Shown one piece after another: positions 8,217 to 15,941 of a DNA stretch of 64,000 nt (position 1 is its first letter; every line of letters starts with the position of its first letter). The stretch is from contig DAHC01000003.1 of NCBI GenBank assembly GCA_002498375.1, forward strand, positions 62,001 through 126,000. The letters run 5' to 3'. A program made the translations under genes and the position numbers. The DNA comes from Methanocorpusculum sp. UBA424 (lineage in GTDB: Archaea > Halobacteriota > Methanomicrobia > Methanomicrobiales > Methanocorpusculaceae). A model generated the notes under the pieces. That model was not told where the DNA came from and searched no databases. It saw nothing but the letters and a program-made list of their open reading frames with translations.

Positions 8217-8591
8217 CGTCATATAATACTGTTAGGTGGGGGATGTGGAGTACAAAGCAGTGTGGATACTGCTGCCCTCACCAATTATTCAGGATACTAT
8301 TTTGCAGTAATTTCGGTATGGTATTATTTTTTAACGGATTTTAATTCATCCGGGGTCAAAATACCCTGATAGATACCTTAATACTTACAACCCCCTATTC
8401 TAAATTATCAGTCGCCGTACGCGGAAATTCGACCCGTCAAAGAATCAGTGAAACGACCAAATCCGTATATATACAATATCTGGAGCCTGATCCGCATAGA
8501 ATAGTATTGACAATCCATTGGAATTGAGAAAAAACCCAAAAAATCCGGAACATCCCGGATTCAGAAACAGCATTGCTCAGGTAACCCTGTC
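8217..8591. other. 375-bp AT-rich intergenic region with two hairpins and a TATA-like box
   Basis: No open frame of note is present. It holds a two-tier hairpin at 8235-8282, a 7-bp hairpin at 8542-8561, and a TATA-like TATATATA stretch near 8465-8473 that could start a leader of about 100 nt for the next gene. GGTAT/ATACC motifs recur around 8315-8375. A small RNA gene is possible but not shown. Confidence 0.4.
8235..8282 (+). other. Two-tier RNA hairpin downstream of the 305-aa gene
   Basis: GGTGGGGG (8235-8242) pairs with CCCTCACC (8275-8282) through seven Watson-Crick pairs and one G-U. Inside it AGCAGT (8256-8261) pairs perfectly with ACTGCT (8268-8273) around a six-base loop. It may be a processed 3' end, a terminator or a small RNA. 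Confidence 0.4.
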
Positions 8592-9017
8592 ATGAGAAAA
8601 AAAGTCGAAGCCAGAATTAAAAGAGGGAAAACCATGACCTCTGCGGGGATCATTCTGATAGCCCTCTTACTCCTGATCGTTTTCGCGGCCGTAAGCACCG
8701 GCTGGTTCAGCAGCTTTTTTGTGATGCAAAACCCGTTTCATGGCAAAGATGTAGAGACGGTTGTCTCGGTGTATGGAGATGATGTCGTGATCCATGTGTC
8801 AGGCGGCAGAGATGCAGTCGAACTTCGTGAGATCATTATCAGCATCGACGGCGTGCAGCTTACGGAAGAACAGGCAAGACAGCAGATTTCCAACGGCACC
8901 TGCGTTTTTCCGGGAGCTGTTGAAGGCATCTCCGGAACCAGGGACATATCAGTAAAAGGAGTATTCTCCGACGGAGCGACCTCCACACTGAAATTCTGCA
9001 GTATAGATTGCAGTTGA
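8592..9017 (+). CDS. Small membrane-anchored extracytoplasmic protein
   Basis: The protein has a basic N-terminus, one hydrophobic segment (about residues 18-42, AGIILIALLLLIVFAAV) and a polar C-terminal domain of about 95 residues rich in beta-forming stretches, with Cys103, Cys136 and Cys140. This looks like a membrane anchor with a small exported Ig-like or pilin-like domain. Two starts are possible: ATG at 8592, and ATG at 8634, which has GAGGG six bases upstream and would leave almost no cytoplasmic tail. The hydrophobic stretch recalls archaeal pilin or archaellin anchors, but no clear prepilin peptidase site is seen. I cannot assign a function. Confidence 0.65.
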   Translation: MRKKVEARIKRGKTMTSAGIILIALLLLIVFAAVSTGWFSSFFVMQNPFHGKDVETVVSVYGDDVVIHVSGGRDAVELREIIISIDGVQLTEEQARQQISNGTCVFPGAVEGISGTRDISVKGVFSDGATSTLKFCSIDCS

Positions 9018-9102
9018 GAAACCGGATTCGATTTTTTTCATCGGCAAGACATACCTATATGGGTATACCCGACCAACCATATCCAGCATTAAGGTCACAA
9101 TC

Positions 9103-10050
9103 ATGCATAAACATTGTAGTACCCCGGTCAAGCAGTTTATCCCGCGCGGCGACATGACCGTAAACGAACTGGTCTGTGAGATGGGAAAAGCAGGAGCATA
9201 CAACGGAGGAAGTCTCTTCCACGCCGTTGAAGTCTATGAAAAAATGCTTTCCGATCCGGACATGACCAAGTTTTTCGCTCTTTCCGGAGCCATGGTCCCG
9301 GCAGGGATGGGAGGGATCGTATCGACACTGATAGAAAAAGGCCACATCAATGTGCTGACCTCGACAGGTGCGAACCTCACCCATGACGTCATCGAAGCGA
9401 TCGGCTGTCATCACTATCACGGCAAAGCGGAGTGCGATGATGTCGAACTCCGAAACGATGAAGTAAACCGTATCTACGATGTTTTCCTGCCGAATGATGC
9501 GTTCGAGGATCTGGAGGATTTCATTCAGGACATCTACTGCGGACTTCCCGAACAACCGATCACGATCAGTAACCTTCTGAAAACGATCGGCGAACAGCTC
9601 GACACAGGAATTCTTGCAACGGCAGCAAAACATGACGTCCCCGTCTACTGCCCGGCGTTTCAGGACTCGGTCCTCGGTCTCCAGTATTGGATGTTCTCCC
9701 AGTTCCACAAAAAGACAATCCTCGATGCGATCGGCGACATGCATGTTCTCATGAATCAGGTGTTCAATGTGAAAAAGGCCGGAGCTGTTTTAGTTGGGGG
9801 AGGAGTCCCGAAGAACTTCACGCTTCAGAGCATGCTGATGACGCCAAACGATTTCACCTATGTGATCCAGCTCACCGGAGACCGTCCCGACCTTGGCGGA
9901 CTTTCCGGAGCGACGCTTGACGAAGCAAAGTCCTGGGGTAAGATCGGCGAAGGAGGAACCGGCGTTACCGTGTACGGCGATGCCACAATAACACTCCCGA
10001 TCCTTGCCGCTGCAACGCTGGAACGCATGGAGAGAAAAATAAATGGCTGA
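9103..10050 (+). CDS. dys: Deoxyhypusine synthase
   Basis: Deoxyhypusine synthase transfers an aminobutyl group from spermidine to a lysine of aIF5A, using NAD. The 315-residue protein shows the NAD-binding parts LSGAMVPAGMGG and STGANLTHD, and KSWGKIGEGG with the enamine-forming Lys at about position 280. GDATITLPIL follows near the C-terminus. AAGGTCAC upstream of the ATG fits as a ribosome-binding site. Its last 8 bases overlap pyrF, so the two are co-translated even though their pathways are unrelated. Length and motifs are complete. Confidence 0.95.
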   Translation: MHKHCSTPVKQFIPRGDMTVNELVCEMGKAGAYNGGSLFHAVEVYEKMLSDPDMTKFFALSGAMVPAGMGGIVSTLIEKGHINVLTSTGANLTHDVIEAIGCHHYHGKAECDDVELRNDEVNRIYDVFLPNDAFEDLEDFIQDIYCGLPEQPITISNLLKTIGEQLDTGILATAAKHDVPVYCPAFQDSVLGLQYWMFSQFHKKTILDAIGDMHVLMNQVFNVKKAGAVLVGGGVPKNFTLQSMLMTPNDFTYVIQLTGDRPDLGGLSGATLDEAKSWGKIGEGGTGVTVYGDATITLPILAAATLERMERKING

Positions 10051-10681
10051 ACTTCTGCTCGCACTCGATGTAAAAGGTGCAGAGGAAGCGATCCGCGTAT
10101 CACGGGCATGCGAAGGGGAACTCGATGCGATCAAAATCGGCTATCCCCTGATCCTTTCAACCGGGATGGGGATCGTAAAAGAGCTTGCAAAATCCAATAT
10201 TCCGATCATTGCCGATTTCAAAGTTGCCGATATCCCAAACACCAACGCCCTTATCTGCGAAGAGGTCTTTGCAGCAGGATGTTCGGGTATCATCACCCAC
10301 GCATTCTGCGGATCGGACTCTCTGCAGGCAATCGTGGACGGAGCGCACGATCACGGGGGACGGGCCTTTGCGGTCTGCGAGATGAGTCATCCAGGCGCGC
10401 TCGATTTTCTGAGCGGCGAGAATGCCGAGCGAATGGCTAAAATGGCAAAAGAAGCAGGAGCAGACGGCATCATCGCTCCGGCTACGAGACCGGAGAGGAC
10501 CGGGATTCTCCGATCCCTCATCGGCACTTCGATGAAGATCTATTCGCCGGGGGTGGGCGCTCAGGGAGCACAGCCCGAAGATATCAAAAAATATGTGGAC
10601 GGGATCATTGTCGGGCGCGCCATCTACGAATCGGCAGATCCGGGGAAGGCAGCTCACGAATTCCGCCTGCGCGCCCTCTGA
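10043..10681 (+). CDS. pyrF: Orotidine 5'-phosphate decarboxylase
   Basis: PyrF decarboxylates OMP to UMP, the last step of de novo pyrimidine synthesis. The 212-residue TIM-barrel protein carries the catalytic D-F-K-V-A-D array (Asp58, Lys60, Asp63), an N-terminal LALDV strand, and the phosphate-binding GVGAQG and IIVGRAIY loops near the C-terminus. It begins 8 bp inside the deoxyhypusine synthase gene. The downstream side carries a hairpin-type repeat and then convergent cofD. Confidence 0.96.
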   Translation: MAELLLALDVKGAEEAIRVSRACEGELDAIKIGYPLILSTGMGIVKELAKSNIPIIADFKVADIPNTNALICEEVFAAGCSGIITHAFCGSDSLQAIVDGAHDHGGRAFAVCEMSHPGALDFLSGENAERMAKMAKEAGADGIIAPATRPERTGILRSLIGTSMKIYSPGVGAQGAQPEDIKKYVDGIIVGRAIYESADPGKAAHEFRLRAL

Positions 10682-10695
10682 TTTCCCTTATTTTG

Positions 10696-10792
10696 CGGGC
10701 TGACCCGCAGGGGCGGCCTCAGCTGAGCAAGGCTTTGTCTTGCGAGTCAAATCTCCGATTTGCGACCGTCGGGTTGTTTAACCGCGAATCGA
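10696..10792. repeat. Dispersed hairpin-type repeat, copy A
   Basis: The stretch 10696-10745 matches the reverse complement of 18274-18323 at about 45 of 50 positions, including an identical core AGGGGCGGCCTCAGC. It continues with short hairpins: CAAATC-TCC-GATTTG (10748-10762) and GGTTGTTTAACC. It fills the gap between convergent pyrF and cofD. The second copy also lies between convergent genes. Confidence 0.75.
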
Positions 10793-10828
10793 ATCAACGC
10801 CAACACATCGTCCCTCCCCCCTATCTCC

Positions 10829-11743
10829 TTATTTTCTCGGAAAGTAGGACAGAAGATCCCATGCAAGGGATTCGGCCTTCTTTTCATTGGTCATCATTGT
10901 GTCCAGACGATGGGCCCCGGGCACTTCAATTGCCGTGTCCCTGACATCCTGAATAAAGAGATCCACCACATCCTTATAGACCTGCCAGGTTCCATAGGAC
11001 GTGGATTCATACCCCCAAGCCTTCATCAAGGTTGCAGCAGGCCCGCTGACCGGGCGGTTTCCGATAAACGGACTTACCGCCGCCGTAAACGTTTTTTGGA
11101 GAGCCTCGCGGACCCCGGCACACTCGAGGATCGGGCCGATGCTCGTGACCGGATTTGACGGGCCGATGATAACGCCGTCGCTTTCTTCGATTGCCGAGAT
11201 GACCTCGGGCGTGGTTTTCAGCGGCAAACCGTCGGTTGTTTTTCTGACGACGCCTTTGATATTCACGTTCCCGCGTCTGCCCACCCAGTACTCCTGATAA
11301 TGCATCAGGGAATCATCCTCGCAGACGACGTATGATGAAACACTCTGATCCGACATCGGTAAGATCCGTGCAGAAATGCCGTAGCCTTTCGCGATTTTTT
11401 CTGTCGCTTCGGTGAGGGTCATTCCCTGTCTGAGAAACTCTGCACGGGCAATATTGGTGGCACGGTCTTTGTCGCCGAGAGGGAGGAGTTCGGTGTAGCC
11501 GAGTTTTTCCATTGCATGGAACGTCTCGAACGAATCGCCGCGAATCCCCCACCAGGAATCGGTGTTCAAAAGACCGGAAAAGAGATACTGAACGGTATCG
11601 ATATCCGGGGATACATACAGTCCTGACATCCAGAGATCCTCGGCCGTATTCACGACGACCGTTATCTCGTGGTCGTGCAGGATCTGCCGGAGACCCCGGA
11701 TGAGTTTGGGTGTTCCTGTTCCTCCGGAAAAAACGGTAATCAT
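10829..11743 (-). CDS. cofD: 2-phospho-L-lactate transferase (F420 biosynthesis)
   Basis: CofD joins the activated 2-phospholactate (or phosphoenolpyruvate) moiety to 7,8-didemethyl-8-hydroxy-5-deazariboflavin (Fo), giving F420-0. The 304-residue protein starts MITVFSGGTGTPKLIRGL, the family's nucleotide loop, and continues with VNTAEDLWMSGLYVSPDIDTV, which is a CofD hallmark, and GPSNPVTSIGPIL. It is 34 bp behind the ycxB-like gene on the same strand and may be read from the upstream lsm promoter. cofH, also for F420, is at 37.2 kb, so the pathway genes are scattered. Confidence 0.96.
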   Translation of the reverse strand: MITVFSGGTGTPKLIRGLRQILHDHEITVVVNTAEDLWMSGLYVSPDIDTVQYLFSGLLNTDSWWGIRGDSFETFHAMEKLGYTELLPLGDKDRATNIARAEFLRQGMTLTEATEKIAKGYGISARILPMSDQSVSSYVVCEDDSLMHYQEYWVGRRGNVNIKGVVRKTTDGLPLKTTPEVISAIEESDGVIIGPSNPVTSIGPILECAGVREALQKTFTAAVSPFIGNRPVSGPAATLMKAWGYESTSYGTWQVYKDVVDLFIQDVRDTAIEVPGAHRLDTMMTNEKKAESLAWDLLSYFPRK

Positions 11744-11777
11744 GGTAAAGGGAGTTGGACGGGGGAGGATATGAAAA

Positions 11778-12308
11778 TTATGAATTGGCGGGAAGCTTTG
11801 CTTTCAGTGCGGAGACGAACTCGTCCGTTCCTGAAACCCCAGGCGGAATGATCGCACCCTGCAGTGAATCCACGTAAATGTATACAGCTCCGTTTTCGTT
11901 CACGATATCCCGTATCGATGAATACGGCGATACGGAGCGGTTTGGACCAAGCGAGAAGTGCATACCGTCGTCTTCAAGCGACAGACGCGCTTCTGTTTCC
12001 CAGGGAGAACCGGATTTTCCTTCACGCAGAAATTTTCGCAGATTCTTTTCGATGATTTTCCAGTAGAACTTCGGATAGATCCAGTAGGTCACGGCCAAAA
12101 GAGCGATACCTCCTAAAAAGCCCGCCCAGATATAGGTAAATCCGGAAAATGTCACTGCAATCAGAACCGGCAGGAAAAAGCAGACGATCGCCATGTAGAC
12201 ACGCGAGCGCGAGAACTGTTTTCTCATGTTTGGTGAACGGGAGTAATGGGATTTATTGAATGCGATATAATCATTCTCGGTTAAGGTATACGCAAGATGC
12301 ATCACCAT
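11778..12308 (-). CDS. YcxB-like membrane protein
   Basis: This 176-residue protein has two close membrane segments at about residues 38-80 (YMAIVCFFLPVLIAVTFSGF and a second stretch) and a cytoplasmic C-terminal domain of about 90 residues of beta character, ending in FVSALKAKL. This is the layout of the YcxB-like family (two TM helices plus PH-like domain). The start could be the ATG at 12308 or the one two codons later at 12302. It follows purF by 39 bp and precedes cofD by 34 bp. Its role is unknown. Confidence 0.65.
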   Translation of the reverse strand: MVMHLAYTLTENDYIAFNKSHYSRSPNMRKQFSRSRVYMAIVCFFLPVLIAVTFSGFTYIWAGFLGGIALLAVTYWIYPKFYWKIIEKNLRKFLREGKSGSPWETEARLSLEDDGMHFSLGPNRSVSPYSSIRDIVNENGAVYIYVDSLQGAIIPPGVSGTDEFVSALKAKLPANS

Positions 12309-12347
12309 TCGGTGGGTCGCAAAAATACAAGAAGCTTCGCTAAAAAA

Positions 12348-13739
12348 TTATTTTGTGACCGGCGTGATCTTTCTGCAGCAACCGGTGCATTCACCCGGAA
12401 TATCGAGCGGGAATCGACCGCTCGAACATCCCATACATAGATCCTCGACCGGGATACCGATCGAAGCCACGAGATCCTCGGTCGAAACATACTTCAGGCT
12501 TGTTGCATGGATCTTTTCGCGGATCGACTCCAGATCAAGCCCTGCCGCGATCAGCTCCTCACGGGTCGGCAGATCGATCCCGAAGTAGCACGGAGCAATG
12601 ATCGGGGGCGAACCAACCCTCAGGTGGACCTCTTCGGCACCGAAATCCCTGACCATGTCGACGATTCTCAGAGACGTCGTTCCCCGAACGATACTGTCAT
12701 CAACCAGAATGACCGATTTTCCGGCAACGTGACGGCGGACCGGATTCATCTTCATCCGTACGGCATTATCCCTAAGAGTCTGGGTAGGCATGATGAACGT
12801 CCTGCCGACATACCTGTTCTTGAGCAGTCCCTCGATATACGGGATGCCGGATGCCGATGCATAGCCGGTAGCAAACGCAACGCCCGAATCGGGAACCGGC
12901 GAGACTAGATCGGCTTTCGGCGGATTTGCTGCAAGACACGCCCCGATCTTTCTCCTGGCATCGTATACAAGCACGCCGTCGATTACCGAATCGGGTCTGG
13001 CAATATACACATATTCGAATACGCAGTATGCTTTATGATCGGATTCAAGAACCTGACGATGGGAAACGCCGTCTTCTGTTATCGTGAGAAGTTCGCCGGG
13101 GCGAACGTCCGCTTCAAACGCTGCCGAAAGAATATCCAGAGCAACACTCTCAGAAACCACGACATGACCAAACTCGGTTTTGCCGTAACAAAGCGGTTTT
13201 GTTCCAAGGGGATCGCGGAACGCATACAAAACGCCATCGAGAATGGCAACTCCGGCATATGCCCCGGAAAGCCTCTGCATCGTGTTCACAAACGCCTCTT
13301 CGGCCGAAACGCCGGCTATAAGCTCGTGCGCTATCATTGCCGCTATCAGTTCGGCATTCGTCGTCGATGAAAAGATGTGCCCCTTACTCTCGTACTCGCT
13401 CCTGAGTGCCTCGCGGTTGATCAAAGCAACCGAAACGGTAATGGAGAGTTTGTGGCCTTTGAACGTGAAGTTGAACGGCTGAATATTTTCCGTTCTTCCC
13501 CGATGTGCCTTCTGGGTGTACAAAACCTGTCCAACACCTACGTTACCTGCCAGTCGACTCAGTACCTTTTCGCAAAACACCTCGGAAAGCTGCCCGGGCC
13601 CTTTCTGCATAAAGAATGCATGCCCGTCAAAAGTAGATATGCCCGCTGCTTCCTGCCCTCTGTGCTGAAGGGCGTGCAGGGCATAATAAAGGGGGTAAGC
13701 GACACCTCGAGAGTCGACGATGCCTGCAATACCGCTCAT
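12348..13739 (-). CDS. purF: PurF-like amidophosphoribosyltransferase with degenerate glutaminase domain
   Basis: PurF makes 5-phosphoribosylamine from PRPP and glutamine. The C-terminal phosphoribosyltransferase half is intact, with VILVDDSIVRGTTS at 343-356, and the four cysteines that hold the [4Fe-4S] cluster in B. subtilis PurF are all present (Cys239, Cys384, Cys435, Cys438). The N-terminal glutaminase half is not intact: the nucleophile Cys after Met1 is Ser (codon AGC), the GHxRYST loop reads GQVLYTQ (70-76), the HNGN oxyanion segment near 99-106 is absent, and the later Asp region reads STTNAE. An extra CTGCC motif is near the C-terminus (451-455). The fold is PurF, but glutamine use looks lost. 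It is the third gene of lsm-rpl37e-purF, with a 12-bp gap from rpl37e. Confidence 0.9.
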   Translation of the reverse strand: MSGIAGIVDSRGVAYPLYYALHALQHRGQEAAGISTFDGHAFFMQKGPGQLSEVFCEKVLSRLAGNVGVGQVLYTQKAHRGRTENIQPFNFTFKGHKLSITVSVALINREALRSEYESKGHIFSSTTNAELIAAMIAHELIAGVSAEEAFVNTMQRLSGAYAGVAILDGVLYAFRDPLGTKPLCYGKTEFGHVVVSESVALDILSAAFEADVRPGELLTITEDGVSHRQVLESDHKAYCVFEYVYIARPDSVIDGVLVYDARRKIGACLAANPPKADLVSPVPDSGVAFATGYASASGIPYIEGLLKNRYVGRTFIMPTQTLRDNAVRMKMNPVRRHVAGKSVILVDDSIVRGTTSLRIVDMVRDFGAEEVHLRVGSPPIIAPCYFGIDLPTREELIAAGLDLESIREKIHATSLKYVSTEDLVASIGIPVEDLCMGCSSGRFPLDIPGECTGCCRKITPVTK

Positions 13740-13751
13740 ATTACAACCTTT

Positions 13752-13925
13752 TTAGTTATCTGCTGCTTTTTTCGTCCAGTTGTACCCACGGATTTTGGAG
13801 CTTTTGCCAAAACCGCATGATGAACATACACCGTGCCGTGCGTGCATAGACTGCTTTCCGCAGCGGCGACAGATGATGTGGGAATGCTTGTTGCGCAGAC
13901 CCATTGATGGAGTGCCTTTTGTCAT
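13752..13925 (-). CDS. rpl37e: Large ribosomal subunit protein eL37 (L37e)
   Basis: This 57-residue zinc protein starts MTKGTPSMGLRNKHSHIICR and has four zinc cysteines, Cys19, Cys22, Cys34 and Cys37, in the CxxC-x11-CxxC pattern of eL37. A GGTGA ribosome-binding site is about 8 nt upstream of the ATG. It lies between lsm (20-bp gap) and purF (12-bp gap). The gene is short and easily missed because a longer out-of-frame reading overlaps it. Confidence 0.95.
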   Translation of the reverse strand: MTKGTPSMGLRNKHSHIICRRCGKQSMHARHGVCSSCGFGKSSKIRGYNWTKKAADN

Positions 13926-13945
13926 TGGTTAAATTCACCTCGATG

Positions 13946-14173
13946 TTATTCTACGGAGGGGGAGATGTAGATTACGTTGTCTCCACGCACGATCAAAGTG
14001 CCCAGTGAAACTGTACCATTCTCCCCTTCTTCCTCTGCCTTGTCAAGAACCAGGTTCATGTGAACGTCGTATCCCTGAAGAACTCCACGGATCTCCCGTC
14101 CACCTTTCAGTGAAATGATTACCGGCTGGCGGTTCAGAACCTGATCTAAAATTTCAAGTGGTCGCTTTGTCAT
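13946..14173 (-). CDS. lsm: Lsm/Sm-like archaeal RNA-binding protein
   Basis: The 75-residue Sm-fold protein has both Sm motifs: Sm1 (VIISLKGGREIRGVLQGYDVHMNLVLD) and Sm2 (LIVRGDNVIYISP). It should form a heptameric ring that binds U-rich RNA. I start it at 14173, where ATG is preceded by GAGGTAA; an open frame upstream (to 14290) runs through the structured leader and has no Sm homology. It leads the lsm-rpl37e-purF gene group, an order seen in other methanogens. Confidence 0.95.
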   Translation of the reverse strand: MTKRPLEILDQVLNRQPVIISLKGGREIRGVLQGYDVHMNLVLDKAEEEGENGTVSLGTLIVRGDNVIYISPSVE

Positions 14174-14295
14174 TGGATTACCTCTCGTTTCTCTCAGGGA
14201 GAGAGTCCGATTACGTTTTTTCCGGCACACCGTGCCGGACCTGCACGAAAAACCCTTTGGCCTTTCATGCACGTTTCGGACGTCACACAAGCTAG
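14174..14295 (-). promoter_or_regulatory. Highly structured 5' leader of the lsm-rpl37e-purF group
   Basis: A TATA-like box (ATATAC on the minus strand, about 14319-14324) predicts transcription from about 14295, giving a leader of about 120 nt, long for this genome where many mRNAs look leaderless. It holds three successive hairpins: TGCATGAAA/TTTCGTGCA (14242-14271, one G-U pair), TCCGGCAC-GGT-GTGCCGGA (14221-14239, 8 bp perfect) and TCTCTC-CCT-GAGAGA (14190-14204), the last just before the ribosome-binding site. It could be a regulatory leader or a small RNA. Confidence 0.55.
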
Positions 14296-14453
14296 AGACT
14301 CATGGACGAGTGCTTAATGTATATGCCACAGAGACACATAAAGATAGCGGGAATAAAAGTCGGATTAACGGGCTTGTATCTTGGAGAAAATACTGAGCAA
14401 TGCTTCCGTCACGGAGTCTATTTAATTTCACGGATCAAATAACTGTATAACAT

Positions 14454-14951
14454 ATGGCAGACCTTATCATCAAAAAACGCCACGCCATCAAAAAAAGTCA
14501 GCTTGCAGCTTTGATGACAAAACTTACCGAGAATATTGGAGAAGATGCAGCTTTGTACAATGCTCCCATGATCGAGATCGCAGAGACCGCATCCAAATTC
14601 AACATCTACATCATCGATAAAAAACCGCTTATCATGGAGAAGGATGACTGGGCATTCCCCACGCTTCGCGGAGCGGTCTCCCGGCCGTTTTCGGGACGAC
14701 GGATCGTGGTCGATATGGGGGCGATCCCTTATATGATCAACGGCGCAGACATTATGCGTCCGGGAATCGTATCGGTCACGGATGATGTAAAGGCCGGTCA
14801 GCCGGCGCTCGCCGTTGACGAGAGTCACGACAAACCCCTCGCGGTTGTGCTTCCTCTCTATGATGCGAAGGATATCATCGCGCTTGAGAAGGGAAAGGCG
14901 GCAAAAAATCTGCATTACATCGGTGACGAGCTCTGGAATCTGGAGATCTAA
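14454..14951 (+). CDS. PUA-domain RNA-binding protein (MCT-1/Tma20-like)
   Basis: The 165-residue protein has an N-terminal alpha/beta domain of about 70 residues and a C-terminal PUA domain of about 80 residues (VVDMGAIPYMINGADIMRPGIVSVTDDVKAG...). PUA domains bind structured RNA, and this layout matches archaeal relatives of eukaryotic MCT-1/Tma20, which act on the small ribosomal subunit. The gene is divergent from lsm. The role in translation is inferred from the family. Confidence 0.85.
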   Translation: MADLIIKKRHAIKKSQLAALMTKLTENIGEDAALYNAPMIEIAETASKFNIYIIDKKPLIMEKDDWAFPTLRGAVSRPFSGRRIVVDMGAIPYMINGADIMRPGIVSVTDDVKAGQPALAVDESHDKPLAVVLPLYDAKDIIALEKGKAAKNLHYIGDELWNLEI

Positions 14952-15001
14952 GCACCTCACACAGATAGAATTAAATAACCAACAACTAAACTATTTTTCA
15001 T

Positions 15002-15376
15002 ATGGGATTTCTTGACGGAGTATTTGGCTCAAAGGATAAATCAACAGACGAAGATACCTACATGAAGCTTGACCTGCAGGCGTACGAAGGGGCGGTCGGA
15101 GAGAACGAACCGGCAACGATGTATGTCAAGGTCGCAAGCGTCTGCGATATCAAAGACTGTCCAAAGATAAAAGACGAGATCTACAACGGAAATATTGTCA
15201 TCATCGATATCACCAAACTGAAGCTCGACAAGATCATGTTCGATCGCGTCATGGGCGATCTGCGTGCCGTTTCCCGCGATGTAAACGGTGATATCATCGG
15301 CCTTGGCGATCAGCGCTATGTGATCGTTGTGCCGACCGGTGTCCGCATCTCCCGCGAGAAAATCGGCGGGTACTAA
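15002..15376 (+). CDS. sepF: SepF-like cell division protein
   Basis: Archaeal SepF tethers FtsZ to the membrane. The 124-residue protein starts with a short amphipathic membrane-binding helix (MGFLDGVFGS), a flexible linker, and a C-terminal SepF alpha/beta domain from about residue 39 (MYVKVASVCDIKDCPKIKDE ... VPTGVRIS). A TATA box (TTAAATAA, 14971-14978) is about 27 nt before the ATG, so the mRNA is probably leaderless. A ZPR1-like gene follows after 6 bp and is likely co-transcribed. This length and domain order are typical for archaea. Confidence 0.92.
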   Translation: MGFLDGVFGSKDKSTDEDTYMKLDLQAYEGAVGENEPATMYVKVASVCDIKDCPKIKDEIYNGNIVIIDITKLKLDKIMFDRVMGDLRAVSRDVNGDIIGLGDQRYVIVVPTGVRISREKIGGY

Positions 15377-15382
15377 TACCCG

Positions 15383-15934
15383 ATGCGCCAGGTAGTACCA
15401 GCACCCTGTCCTGACTGCGGAGAGGAGATCGAATACATCTACGATACGGAAAATATTCCCTATTTCTCCGACATCCTCCTTATCTGTGGTGTCTGCAGCT
15501 GCGGGTTTAAGATCGTCGACACGATGGTCATGAACGATCATGAACCAAGCTGCTGGGAGATGAAAATAGAGACCCCGGCCGATCTGGACGCCCGCGTCGT
15601 AAGGAGCATGCAGGGAGAGATCGACATCCCTGAGTTCGGGATAAATATCCGTCCCGGCCCCGCCTGTTTCGGGTTCGTCTCAAACATCGAAGGCGTCCTT
15701 GAACGTGCAGAGGATGCCGTCAAACGAGCTGCGGTCTCCTGCGAAGGGGACGAGATATGCCGGGCGGCCGAACTCCTCAAAGAGATCGAAAAGGCACGAA
15801 GATCCGAGCTCCCCTTTACCGTCGTCATTACGGATCCCAGCGGAAACTCAGGCATCGTTTCCTCAAAAGCCAAAAAGACCAAACTCGATATTGAGCCGGA
15901 AGCTGACGGATATTCAGTGAAACCGCTCGCTTAA
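15383..15934 (+). CDS. ZPR1-related zinc-finger protein
   Basis: The 183-residue protein has an N-terminal zinc finger, CPDCGEE ... CGVCSCGFK, typical of the ZPR1 zinc domain, followed by the ZPR1 beta-rich domain with GPACFGFVSNIEGVLERAE. Eukaryotic ZPR1 binds and helps fold eEF1A; the archaeal proteins have one copy of the module and are less studied. It lies 6 bp behind sepF and 7 bp before the Rsm22-like gene, so the three form an operon. Confidence 0.9.
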   Translation: MRQVVPAPCPDCGEEIEYIYDTENIPYFSDILLICGVCSCGFKIVDTMVMNDHEPSCWEMKIETPADLDARVVRSMQGEIDIPEFGINIRPGPACFGFVSNIEGVLERAEDAVKRAAVSCEGDEICRAAELLKEIEKARRSELPFTVVITDPSGNSGIVSSKAKKTKLDIEPEADGYSVKPLA

Positions 15935-15941
15935 CCCCAAC

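Noticed and set aside
8592..9017. Archaellin or typical type IV pilin
   Set aside because: A hydrophobic anchor is present, but no prepilin peptidase motif and no archaellum genes are seen.
9055..9744. Long open frame (229 codons) antisense to deoxyhypusine synthase
   Set aside because: It follows from codon bias of the real gene and has no recognisable protein features. The same applies to other long antisense frames, such as 21820-22908 and 43307-44269.
13756..13938. A 60-residue reading frame on the minus strand
   Set aside because: It is an out-of-frame shadow of rpl37e, which is read from 13925 with all four zinc cysteines.
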